A stretch of 64,000 nt of DNA from positions 140,972,962 through 141,036,961 of the forward strand of contig CM077644.1 of NCBI GenBank assembly GCA_039707465.1. Direction: 5' to 3'. A program made the position numbers and the translations under genes. The notes under the pieces were generated by a model, which saw nothing but the letters and a program-made list of their open reading frames with translations, made no database searches and was not told where the DNA came from. Positions 24,271 through 34,600 of the stretch are shown in pieces. Origin of the DNA: Rhabdophis nuchalis (lineage: Eukaryota; Chordata; Lepidosauria; Squamata; Natricidae). Numbering within the stretch: position 1 is the stretch's first letter; every line of letters starts with the position of its first letter.

Positions 24271-24526
24271 GTATATATATAGATCTATCCTGGTCTCTCT
24301 CTAATTTAATTTATTGATCAGCTCATAAAACTAACACACATATCTAAAATATTATACAACGTAATTCTTGGCTTGCTGTCTGGATGGTCTCTAGGGATGA
24401 GCCGATAGGCAGTAAGGGAAACAGTATGTCTCCTCCCTTAATTGGAGGAGACATTACTCCAATTACATCCCTTAACATATACTGTATATGTATGTTAGGA
24501 TTTTAAGGGCTGATTAATAAATAAGA

Positions 24527-24573
24527 GACCAGGATGGATCCATTTCGGGCTTATTAGCCCTCTTCAGCTGGCC
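24527..24573 (-). ncRNA. Candidate hammerhead ribozyme, type I
   Basis: Read on the minus strand. Stem I is GGCCAG (24573-24568) with CUGGUC (24532-24527), six pairs including one G-U. Core CUGAAGA is at 24567-24561. Stem II is GGGCU/AGCCC (24560-24556 and 24551-24547) with loop AAUA. Core GAA is at 24546-24544. Stem III is AUG/CAU around GAUC (24543-24534). The cleavage triplet is AUC, with C17 at 24533, so the cut would fall between 24533 and 24532. All invariant bases (CUGANGA, GAA, A15.1-U16.1, H17) are present. It is in the sense strand of the host transcript. Confidence 0.75.
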
Positions 24574-24638
24574 ATATTCCTTCTACTGGGGTTTGAATGG
24601 CCAGCTGAAGAGGGCTAATAAGCCCGAAATGGATCCAT
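24534..24638. repeat. Perfect 41-bp inverted repeat, 23-bp loop
   Basis: Arm 24534-24574 is the exact reverse complement of 24598-24638. Each arm contains the hammerhead catalytic strand. In the right arm an (AT)n run (24636-24664) replaces the stem I partner, so only the left arm can form the whole ribozyme. Confidence 0.95.
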
Positions 24639-25277
24639 ATATATATATATATATATATATATATGCTGGCATTGCTTGCTTCGGGTATTTTCCCGTGTAT
24701 AAGGCATGGAAATTTTATTGCAACTTTTTGACAAGATCTCACTTGTCATCGTCAGGCTTTGGTCTGTGACCAAAGTATATACTTAATTTATACTTAAATT
24801 TTAAAATGTAACAGTAACATCAAGTAAAATGGAATGGAGTAAGCCTACCTAAAATTTCCACTGATTATATATGGTGTCACATCTGTATGAATGTTTTGCT
24901 TCGATGCTTATGTGTAAAAGAAATTTAAAAGCTCTGTAATAAATGTTAATGCTTATGCACATTATAAATGCAGATATACTAGAAAATGTCATTTTAATAC
25001 TCTTTCAGAAACAGCTGTTTCTATAAAAAATCATCATATTCACATTCTTTTTTTTTTAATGAAGTTCAGATTTCTACCTTCTCATTTCTATATAAAACAT
25101 ATTCTTAATCCTTTTATGTATGATATGTGACAGGAATCATACTTCTTTTTTAAAATAAAAAAAGTCCTGATTCCATATCAAAATGCAATAAATACCACTT
25201 TATTTGCTATGAATAGCAAATTTATTACTATTTTATGCACTTTATTTGCTTCTATCCCCTCTTTGTTAAGTTATTTT

Positions 25278-26175
25278 TATAGGCACAAGTCTTCAACTTA
25301 CGATCACAATTAAGTTCAATATTTATATTGCTAAGTGAGATATTTGTTAAGTGAGTTTTGCCCCATTTTATGTCCTTTCCTGCCACAGTTGTTAAGTGAA
25401 TCACTTCAGTTGTTATAGTTAGTAACACGGTTGTTAAGTGAATCTGGCTTCCCCATCATCTTTGCTTGTCAGAAGGTCGCAAAAGGTGATCACATGACCC
25501 TGGGGCAGCGCGACTGTCATATATATGAGTCAGTTGCCAAGTGCCTGAATTTTGATCACCTGACCATGGGGATGCTGCATTTGTCGTTAGTGTGGAATAA
25601 TGGTCATAATCACTTTTTTCAGTGCCATTGCTGTTAGCAACTCTGGGTTCAACAACCAGTGTTACAACTCTGGTCCCGTAGCCAGTGTTTAGAAATAAAT
25701 AAATGCGGAATAGTGTAATTCACCAGACAGTAAAGAGATACGTTGCTTTAACCACAAACAAACTAAAACAGTGATAGTAAGAAAATAAATAGTCTTTACT
25801 TTGTAGCAACTAAAATACTTCTTCCGACTAACTTCTCAAACAATAATAACAGTCCTTCACCCAAAACAGAGTTATCTTACAGTGATGCAAAACAACTCCT
25901 CCTCCTCCTTCAATATTCAGCTTCAGCTTCTCAGACGGCAAACAGTTGGAACAGGAATGGAACCGAAAAGGGAATGGACTGTGTTTCTGACCTTGCTTAT
26001 ATGGTAGAGCTGAGAAGCACAGCCAATCAGAATTCAAACACAGTTCTTAAAGCTACATAACTCCTTAAGAACATAGGCTCATATATATTGTCAACCCAAT
26101 ATAAGGCTGAATATCCTAACAATTGCACCTTCAAACGGTCACTAAATGAACTGTTATAAATCGAGGACTATCTCT
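25278..26175. mobile_element. DNA-transposon MITE, interrupted by a solo LTR
   Basis: The ends are inverted: AAGTCTTCAACTTACGATC at the left and GAACTGTTATAAATCGAGGACT at the right (reverse complement AGTCCTCGATTTATAACAG). The interior has GTTAAGTGAGTTTTGCCCCA and GGTCGCAAAAGGTGATCACA. This is a common squamate non-autonomous DNA element whose superfamily I cannot fix; TA at the borders may be the target duplication. It is split by the LTR at 25632-26121. Confidence 0.6.
25632..26121 (-). mobile_element. Solo LTR, 490 bp
   Basis: The ends are TGTTAG and CTAACA (perfect 6-bp inverted repeat) with exact 5-bp target duplication ATTGC (25627-25631 and 26122-26126). On the minus strand it has an inverted CCAAT box (GATTGGCT, near 26021-26030) and a TATA-like CATATAAGC (near 25995-26004), giving the orientation. 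No internal domain remains. Confidence 0.85.
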
Positions 26176-26992
26176 ACTAAACAAAATGAAATATGACTTT
26201 TGTATGTCTGTATACATGCATGTATGGTTGTTATGTGTCTATATGAGGTGAGGAAAACAGCAGAAGACTGATGAGGGAGGGCAAATAAATCCAAAGGGAG
26301 AGAAGTAGGAATAAGTCTTCACTACCAAGGGCACATTTTGAAGCTGAATTTCCGCTTCTTTTGTCAAAAGACCATTGCTCAATAGTAGGCCACATGCTTT
26401 GAGCCTGGCATCTTCTGGCACAGCTCAGAGAAGCGCCGGGCAGCCAAAATCCATCCAAGTAAAGGATACTAATTTGGGTGGATGAGGTAACTGATGTCTT
26501 AAAAGAATCTTCTCTCCCTAAATTTGAGAAGTTTATTTTATTACGAGCAGATCGTACCAAAGGCTACGTCGTCTTCTTACATTACTTGCTCAGCAGACAC
26601 ACACTGCTGATGTAGCCTCTCTTAATGTTCACCCCACCTTTAAAACAACAGGAGCCCCGGTTTCAGCAAATATCAGTTCCGCAATTAACTTTGGAATTTC
26701 TTCATACTTTACTGAATGCAACTTGAGTGCAGCACGCAGTAAAGAGTCTGCAGTGAAAGAACAATGGAGTTGAATTAGGGTAGACCTACTCATGCCTAAA
26801 ACTACTCATCTCTGTTCTAAGAAGAAACCAAAAAGGAGGCTCCATACTGTATAGGACAACTAATGCTAGTAACTTTAATAATAGATGTCATGACCAAGTT
26901 CTTTATAGCAAGGGCCATTTTGTCCCTACCTATTTTTTGTAAGTAGGTACTTTTTACTTTTAACAAAAGTAGGTACTACTTTTGTAAGGGGT
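26176..26992. other. Intronic DNA without recognised element
   Basis: Nothing recognised. A short direct repeat of TAGGTACTACTTTTG-like sequence lies at 26940-26985. Confidence 0.4.
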
Positions 26993-27335
26993 GGAGGGGC
27001 ATAATGGCTCAGCAGTTAAAGACACTGAGCTTATCAGCTGGAGAGCTGACAGCCCAGGTTTGAGACCCAAGCTACATATAACAAAGTGAGTTCCCGTTAC
27101 TTGCCCCAGCTACTGCCCACCTACCAGTTTGAAAGCATGCAAATGCAAGTAGATTAATAGGTACCACTTTGGTGGGAAAGTAACAGTGTTCTGCGCGCCT
27201 TTAGCATGTAGCCATGCTGGCCATATGATCACAGAAATTGTCTTCAAACATGCTGCCTCACTTGGTCAAGAAACGGAGATGAGCACAGCGCTCTAGCGTC
27301 GGACACGACTGATAGGGAAATGTTTATCTTTTTGT
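26993..27335 (+). mobile_element. Sauria-type SINE, diverged
   Basis: The head GGCATAATGGCTCAGCAGTT, the pieces CCAGTTTGAAAGCATGCAAA and CCACTTTGGTGGGAAAGTAA, and the end GCGTCGGACACGACTG match the Sauria SINE at 17567, with more substitutions. Confidence 0.75.
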
Positions 27336-27634
27336 TAACTTTGCAAGTAAAATGTAGATGTGATTTTTGCCTTATGTCCCCTAAAATCAATAACCAAAGA
27401 ACAGTTTTTACTAGACCAGTGTTTGCTAGAAGACTTTCTTATAAAGCTGAAAATAAGTGAATATTCAATATGAATATTCCCGTTAGAGTTATTTCATTAC
27501 AAGATGGAAGGCAAATGCATTCATTAAAATAAATAAATATATATTTCTTATACTAAGCCAAGGAAGCAATCAGAAAATCCAGATGTAGAAGAAGCTACAA
27601 AGGAACACCAAAGGTTTTGAGTTTAAGGTATTTT

Positions 27635-27860
27635 ATCAGTTAAATTTATATCCCACTTTCTCTCCAGGAACTCAAGGTGGCATACCTAAAATTCCCTCCT
27701 CCAACTTTTCCACAAAGAAACAGCCATCTGTGATAGGTTGAACAAAAGGAGAAGGAGTGGTTCAACATCACCCAGTAAGCTTCCAAGATTAAAGTTGGGC
27801 CTTGAACCTGGGTCTCTCCTAATCCACTTTGACCATTGCACCTCACTAGCTTCCTTTTAA
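27635..27860 (-). mobile_element. MIR/CORE-like tRNA SINE
   Basis: It contains TATCCCACTTTCTCTCCAGG at the tail and the complement of a B-box (CCTTGAACCTGGG) near 27805 on the plus strand. Same family as 10690-10945. Confidence 0.5.
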
Positions 27861-27962
27861 CACTAAATTTTAGAATAAGCTAAGTGGTTAAGAACAGTTG
27901 CCCCATCACTTTTCTCTTCTATCTATCATCCATCCACCCATATAGCCATTATCCTATCCTAT

Positions 27963-28278
27963 CAGAGGTGGGTTGCCCTTAAGTTCACAATGGGTTCGCT
28001 GGTTGTGAGCGCACGCGTGCATGCATGATCGCTTCACTTGCACGCGTCCCTTTGGGCCTGAAACGGAGCTTCAAAGATGCCGCTAATCAACTCAGGCACC
28101 TCTAGTGAGTACAGCCGGGGGGCGAGGGGAGGAGTAACTCAGTTGGGCAGCGTGGGAAGGGGGAACGAGCCAAAAAGTTTCTATATACAGTATATAGAAA
28201 TCATAGCACAAGGGAGCTATCAGCGATCACAGTTAGGGTTCACTCGAACCCATACAACCATGCAGCAGCCCACCACTG
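27963..28278. mobile_element. hAT MITE, 316 bp
   Basis: The termini are CAGAGGTGGGTTGC and GCAGCCCACCACTG, flanked by an exact 8-bp duplication TATCCTAT (27955-27962 and 28279-28286). The target was a (ATCCT)n microsatellite, which continues on the right to 28308. Confidence 0.85.
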
Positions 28279-28308
28279 TATCCTATCCTATCCTATCCTA
28301 TCCTATCA
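28279..28308. repeat. (ATCCT)n microsatellite
   Basis: About six pentamer units, with two more left of the MITE at 27951-27962, so the MITE split the array. Confidence 0.9.
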
Positions 28309-29340
28309 CAAAATGAACATATTTAGAGCACAATACATCTGTTTGCAAAGGTTATGATTTTGTACATAATATCATGAAGTTGAATTGTTGAAGTGTAATG
28401 CAGATAGGCAGTCAAACTGCATCCATGCGCCCACATCTGAGAGAAACTAGATTGTGATTTGCAATCAAGCAGACTTTGCTTAAGCCTCCACAACAATTTT
28501 ATTCTCAGATTTAGACTCTGAGGATCCGCGGTGTATGTACACAGCACAACTCTAGAATTCCTTTTGTAAATGCCATAGCTCTTTAATACCAAGCATGATC
28601 ACTTGTCACTTCTCTAACTTCTATACTTTCCTAATAAGTTCTATACGCATTGGTATGCAAACTCTGTGCCTAAAAACACTTTGATAATTAGCTCCCATAA
28701 ACCATCTCTGAAGATCTGCAGGTCCTCAGTGTGAGCCGGGTTTTTTAATAAAAAGATCAGTGACTGCCTGCCTTCAGTTTGCTGTTTATCACATTAGGGA
28801 TCATAAACTTTAATAAGTGACTCTTGTACTGCAGTCAAGAAAACCAGATGGTAGTTAACTACTCAAAAGAAATGCAATTGAAGAATGGATAAGAATTACT
28901 AATGATTAGCTTTACTTACTTCCTCCATTATTTGATTACTCTTGCGTTATAGCAGGAGATATATTCTCTTTCTCAGGGCCTCCCACTCCTCCCCCCCCAA
29001 AAAGAGAGCCTATCATGAGCTTATTTATATCTGATTTTTCCCCCCACTGTGGACCAGCATATCACATGATGGTTGCTTCTGCTCTGTCCTACAACCATGT
29101 AGCAGCTATCATAAGGTCATCAGCTTATACATTTACTTCTCTATGTCCCTGGCTGTCAATAGCAGGGGATTTTTCAATGTTGCAGCAAAAGTAAAAATCC
29201 TATATATCATGAAGGGGAATTAACTCAGATGTTGCCATTTTCAGAAAAATCTCTTGATCTTCTTTTAATTTTTATTCTTTTATTTTTAATATGCAAACTA
29301 CCAGAGTTGTCTTGAGTCAAGTGAGTGCTAAGTTTAGTAA
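28309..29340. other. Intronic DNA without recognised element
   Basis: No element or gene recognised. A C-rich run lies at 28990-28997. Confidence 0.4.
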
Positions 29341-29470
29341 GATGATGGATGGATGGGTGGATGAGATAGATGGATGGATGGATGGATGGATGGATGGATG
29401 GATGGATGGATGGATAGATAGATAGGTAGATAGATAGATAGAGATAGATAGATAGAAAGAAAGAAAGAAA
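29341..29470. repeat. Compound (GGAT)n-(GATA)n-(GAAA)n microsatellite
   Basis: About 15 GGAT units turn into GATA units and end in GAAA units. The repeated Ser/Ile/His/Pro translations across it are spurious. Confidence 0.95.
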
Positions 29471-30536
29471 TACTCTGAGAACACTTGAGAATGTGACTCT
29501 GCATAGTTTTGTTCCAGCATTTATAAGTATTCAAAATGCCTCTCTTCATGCAAATGTCCCCTTCAAAAAAAATATTATTGGTGAAGCTGTGCTATTATCA
29601 CTGAGATTAAGGAACCATTTAAGGGATGAATTACACTGACTTGTCTAGATCCAGGCCAATTAATCTGCCTGTGCAAGAAACGATGTTGTGATTATGTGGC
29701 TGAGTAGTATATAGTATACCTATTTCCAAAAGCCATATTCAGCAACATTATACCAAAACCTAGAACAAATTGGAAGAATAAGTTACACATTTAATAATTT
29801 CATACTAACTATCGTATTCCTCATTCCCTACAGAAATGTATAATTCATGAGATATGTTAAGCACAGCCCTTTAATCACCAGTAAGATATGACTCAACCCT
29901 ACTTCAATCTGCGGTATATATTCCTGAAAATATAAAGGGACATTGTTTACACTATACCAAACACAAAAAGCCAATATAACAAGGAATAAATCATGATTTT
30001 CAGCATAACCGAATGGAATTTGAATGCGTGAGGAAAATAATAATGCACATAAACAGCACCACAGTGCCTCTTATGCAGCTCCCATGGTTGCCCGTTCAGA
30101 CATTAAACTTTATCTGTTCTAAGCATTAACTTAGTTTCTGCTTACACTTCAGCAGTACTATCACTGTCAAACGACAAGTTCTCTATTGTCTGCCAGCTTT
30201 AGTGCCTTCAGAGGAATTCCAGAGGACTTTGAATGAAGACAAATGATATACCATCTGCTAGAGGTATATGGTTAAGCAGATGGGCCAGCATAAGTTGCAA
30301 ACTTCTGAACACAAGGAATGAGAGCACTTCTGCTTAAAGCAAGCTCTGCCCTACAAAAAAAACAGACAAACAATCAATACTGTGACTTAAGTTCAGAGAA
30401 GGTTATATATTTAGAAGAGAAGGGGGTGGATAATCCTATTTGTGAGATACGTAAATATTTGTATTGGGGAATCCATCTATTTATTTCAAGGTTGGCAATA
30501 CAACCCCAAGGATGCTAAAAACAGCCACCGGAAGCC
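29471..30536. other. Intronic DNA without recognised element
   Basis: Nothing recognised. Confidence 0.4.
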
Positions 30537-30544
30537 CTTCTGAC

Positions 30545-30804
30545 CAGGGGTGGGTTGCTGCCGTTTTACTACTGGTTTGCAACCTGTTCAATGTAAATTG
30601 TTCTTTGTGCACACAGAACAATTTACAGTGAACTGCGCACGCAGTTCACTGTAAATGAACACTGTAAATGAACAAAATGGTGGCGGCCCAGCAGCAGTGA
30701 GGGAACCGGTTCGGGGGCATGGCAGGCCTGGGTCGCTGCCGGTTCTGTGACCCAGGCCTGAATTCCACTACCATTTCAGCCAAACCGGGAACAACCCACT
30801 TCTG
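30545..30804. mobile_element. hAT MITE, 260 bp
   Basis: The termini are CAGGGGTGGGTTG and CAACCCACTTCTG, with exact 8-bp duplication CTTCTGAC (30537-30544 and 30805-30812). Two internal palindromes (GTAAATTGTTCT...AGAACAATTTAC and AGTGAACTGCG...CGCAGTTCACT) suggest strong secondary structure. Confidence 0.88.
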
Positions 30805-30812
30805 CTTCTGAC

Positions 30813-31409
30813 CATGCCTGATGAAAACCAGTGTTTTGCCATTTCAATGCAGGAAACTCATGGAAATGATGGAGTAAAGCCTAAAATATTTCCACCACAG
30901 GTTTAGGGTTATAAAGATAAAACAAAACCCCCAAATACTATACATTATTTCTTGTAGGTATGTAGATCCACCCCCCTTTGCAGCCCTAGGCTCTCCAAAT
31001 ATTGTCTATGTGTGGCCCTTTATCATCTCCATGGCTTGTTATTGGAGAGTCTTTTAAAAATATATTTTAAAATGACACAGCATGAAAAAAGCATTATGAA
31101 ATTCCTAGTAAGACAGCACATATGGCTGTTAAGTCATGTTTGCCTTGATGGGTTACAATTCAGTCTATATTATTAAGCAATATATCATGTGTCTGATTTC
31201 TTCCCTCCCGTATCTGTATTTCCCAGCCACCCAAATGATCAGGTGTAGCTCCTCTGTATCCTCTATTCTGTTCTCCAGCAGCAGTAAAACTCTGTGCTAC
31301 TCTCTGTGTGTAAAACAATGGAGTGTTCATTTATTTTAAGCCTGGAAACAACTGAGATGTAAAGCGGTCGCAATCACTGGGAATATATGTGTATGCTTGC
31401 ATGCATGCA
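30813..31409. other. Intronic DNA without recognised element
   Basis: Nothing recognised; a (TGCA)n run lies at 31398-31410. Confidence 0.4.
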
Positions 31410-31990
31410 TGTATAGATTATGTGCCATCAAGAAGTTTTCAACTCATGCTGACCACTCTTTATGACAGTATATCAATCAATTTTTATTATGGTCATACAA
31501 ACCAGCAAATAAAAACATTAACAACAACAATAATAGTAAACAAATAAAAAAAGGCAGAATAATATATTGCGATTGGTGATGAATTAACAGTGGGCAGTTA
31601 AAGTTTGCCTAATTTTACATACAACATATCAGAATTTGGCTTCATTCAGAGAAACTATTTCATAGTGATCTGATAACAATAGTTGTACATAAGGCACATA
31701 ATTCCCATGAGGGAATATGTATGCAAGTCTTAAAATATAATTGTTAAATGATTACATATGTAGAGAATGATATTGTATGTGTATGTGCATATGTGCATGC
31801 ACCTTCCACTTCATATTGACTCCTGGCAACTGCTTGGACAGGTCCCTGCAGTTTTCTCGGCAAGAGTTTTGGAAATGGTTTGCCATTGCCTGCTTCCTAG
31901 GGTTTACAGAAAGAAACTGGCCCAACAATTCCCAGCTGACTTCATGTCCAAGGAAAAACTCTGTCTCTCAGCTTCTAGCTTGGTGCCATA
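31410..31990 (-). mobile_element. MIR/CORE-like SINE split by an unidentified A-rich insertion
   Basis: 31410-31466 (GTGCCATCAAGAAGTTTTCA) and 31790-31990 (GACTCCTGGCAACTGCTTGG, TGGTTTGCCATTGCCTGCTT) are parts of a squamate MIR-like SINE. Between them, from about 31467 to 31740, is AT-rich sequence beginning ATCAATCAATTTTTATTATG that looks like a retroposon tail, which I cannot assign. Confidence 0.45.
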
Positions 31991-33551
31991 ATCACCACAT
32001 CAATTTTTTCTCATAGAGAACTATCTTAGCATTCAAATTAATTTCTGTTCCTCTGCTTGCTTTAAAAAAAAAACCCTTTTAATATTCCCCCTGGGGTTTT
32101 TTCACTCCTGCTGTTCCATGTGTAGTTCTAAATTCGATATGGCCTGGGCGTTTACATCTGAATATGTCAATGAACAGATTATAAGTGTAGACATTGATAT
32201 AGAGAGGTAGATATAATACACTATCTGTCTTATACGGTATATCTGCCTGAGACAGTAGAGGGCAGTGGGGGAAACATTCATAATATGGAACTCTGTGGCT
32301 TAGCAATCACAAATTGTTCATGTCTGCTTTACTGGTTATATATTAATGAGTTTGTCTATGCATTAACTGATGAAAACCTTTCCCTAGCACATAATTGCTT
32401 GCTTTTTTCTGTAGTAGAGCAAGAGAAATAACTTAGCTCTGTTTTCACCCAGGCTCATGCTTATTCCTAAAGATTCCCTTCTGGCTATTTTCTCAGCCTG
32501 GCTTGCTTTATGACCCTTAAGCACCAGTGCCTTTGAATGTTACTGCCTCAATCCAAAGTCCTCATCACAGATTGGCAGATCTTCTAGCTAGTTTTCCAAA
32601 TCCCACAGCCCTGGCTCAAATGCGCATAAGGGACTCTTTTGGCAGGCATAAAGCAGGTTCCTGCATCTGCAGAGAGCTGTGGCAGCTAACTCTCATTTGG
32701 AAAGCTCCACTGGTTTTGCAAATATTTCTGCATTCTCTAGCAACTGTATCTGATGGACTTGGTACATCGCTCTGGGGTTGAAACTGAAGCAAGCATTAAG
32801 GGAACATTCACGTACTAGCTTGTATCTTGCACATGGGGCCATTTCACACACTGCCTAACAAGGTAGGGAGAAGCCATGTGTATTATGGCTTTTGGAATTA
32901 TTTCCAACATATAATAACACTTTTGTTCCAGGCCATGTGATTAGGAAGGAAAAGGGGTTGAGAAAGACTAAAAACATTGCAAGCTGTTGTCCAACAGTCT
33001 CTGAGAGCTATGCGTGAGGATTTTTTCTCTCTGCATTTTTTTTTCTTCTGCAGTTCCCCAAATGAACTGCATCTGTTTTGAACGCAGTCTTTCTTTTGTC
33101 AGCTTCTTCCTCCATACCAACTTTGGCTTTGTATTATTCTGTTTTCAGAGACTTATCCTTATGACAGATAAATGTGACTTGATGACCATTTTATGTTAAA
33201 TTCTTCCCAACATTAAGTTCAACTGGCAAATAAATAAGCACACAAATAAGCATATAAAGCAAGAGAGACATCAGGCTTTGATTTGATTGTAGTTGAGAAG
33301 GCCAACCTGGCATGGATTACTAAAACAAGTTGGTTATAGAAATGTGTGTGTGTGTGTTACTTTTTCAAAATGTGCCACTTGTAAAATGTAACACCAGCCA
33401 GGATTCTGAGTCAGGGGTGTGATGTGACTATAAACATCTGAAAATCTCTAGTGGCTTCCAGAGGTACTATTCTGGAATCATCGGTTATGAGGCCCAGGTT
33501 GTGAAGCTGGCTCTTAGGAATCAGATGGGATTGTTGTTAGAGTACCAGCTT
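31991..33551. other. Intronic DNA without recognised element
   Basis: Nothing recognised over 1.5 kb apart from a (GT)n run at 33345-33358. Confidence 0.4.
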
Positions 33552-33905
33552 CCACATAAAGATAAAAGTTTCTCTTGTCCAGTTGTGTCTGACTCTAGTG
33601 GTTGGTGCTCATCTCCATTCCCCAGTCAAGGGAGAGAGCCAGTATTATCTGGAGACACTTCCATGGTTATATGGCCAGCATGACTATACACCCAGGAGCA
33701 CAGAATGCTGTCACCTTCCACCAAAGTGTTATCTTTTTATCTACTTGCATTTGCATGCTTTCAAACTGCCATGGTGGCAGTAGCTAGGGCAAGTAAAGGG
33801 AGCTCACCCCATTGTGTGACCGTCAGGCCTTGAATCTGGGCTGTCAGTTTTCTAGCAGACAGGCTTAGTATCTTTAACCACTGAACCATCGAGTCTTTCC
33901 CTCTA
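33552..33905 (-). mobile_element. Sauria-type SINE, diverged
   Basis: The minus strand shares the head (GACTCGATGGTTCAGTGG), the GGTGGAAGGTGACAGCATTC and CATGCTGGCCATATAACC pieces and the GGAGATGAGCACCAACC end with the other Sauria copies. Confidence 0.75.
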
Positions 33906-33909
33906 CTTC

Positions 33910-34600
33910 ACAGCTGCATCCTTATCTGAGCTTCTCAACACCATGGCAGAATTGGCAGAAGAATTTTCCAAACTATGTCTAGGGATTTCAATTTGCCTTC
34001 TTTAGGCACCAAATCAGAAGCAGGTCAGGAGTTCATACCCACCATGATCACAATAGACGTGAATCCGGTTATCAATGGCCTGATTCTCTCTAATGCAGGG
34101 GTCCCCAACCTTTGCAACTTTAAGTCTGAAGGACTTCAGCTCCCAGACTTCTCCAGCCAGCTTTGCTGGCTGGAGAATTCTGGGAGCTGAAGTCCTTCAG
34201 ACTTAAAGTTGCAAAGGTTGGGGACCCCTGCTCTAATGCTTTCTGCCTGTCCCAATTGATCTGTCAGGGTAGGAATACTCTAGGTCCCTTTTGTGAAATA
34301 ATGTCATTTAATGTGACCTGGGAGATGTGGTTTCTCTGTGGTTGTGCCTGCCCTTTGGAATTAGGTCCAGATGTCCCCAACCATGTTGGCCTCCTGGAAG
34401 GCTTTTTCCTCAGGCATTGCGGCCATAATTCAGTCCAATATTTGTGTTGTGAGGCAGTTTCATGAGTAGCCTGTTATTTTTAACTGTGAGTTGCTTGTGG
34501 CATTTGTACTGTTATTTTATGTATGTTTTGTTAACCACCCAGACTTATTTGGTTAAGATGAGTGGCCATATACATTATTTTAATAAAATAAATAAATAAA
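33910..34600 (+). mobile_element. Internally deleted L2-like LINE with a MITE inside
   Basis: SRDFNLPSLGTKSEAGQEF at 33978-34035 matches the endonuclease MGDFNLPSLGESS..REF of the L2 at 5120. After the MITE (34096-34230) the sequence jumps to C-terminal and 3' UTR sequence ending AACCACCCAGACTTATTTGG and a (AAATA)n tail. Reverse transcriptase is missing. Confidence 0.6.
34096..34230. mobile_element. Foldback hAT MITE, 135 bp
   Basis: The ends CAGGGGTCCCCAACCTTTGC and GCAAAGGTTGGGGACCCCTG are perfect reverse complements, and the whole element is nearly one palindrome around GCCAGCTTTGCTGGC. The exact 8-bp target duplication is CTCTAATG (34088-34095 and 34231-34238). Confidence 0.97.

Larger units (their letters stand above)
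24274..24760. mobile_element. Rearranged retroelement patch carrying hammerhead motifs, Penelope-like
   Basis: Bases 24278-24320 (GATCTATCCTGGTCTCTCTC...) are an inverted imperfect copy of 24509-24540. Bases 24534-24574 and 24598-24638 are exact 41-bp inverted copies. Bases 24721-24757 hold a further hammerhead-like motif on the minus strand. Penelope-like retroelements are known to encode type I hammerheads in their terminal repeats, and a Penelope-like remnant exists at 43450, so I infer this origin. No protein-coding part is left. Confidence 0.5.

Noticed and set aside
29341..29470. Regular short repeats that could suggest a CRISPR-like array
   Set aside because: Simple GGAT/GATA/GAAA microsatellite without spacers, in a vertebrate genome.
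33345..33358. (GT)n and other short dinucleotide runs as regulatory signals
   Set aside because: Ordinary microsatellites without supporting context.
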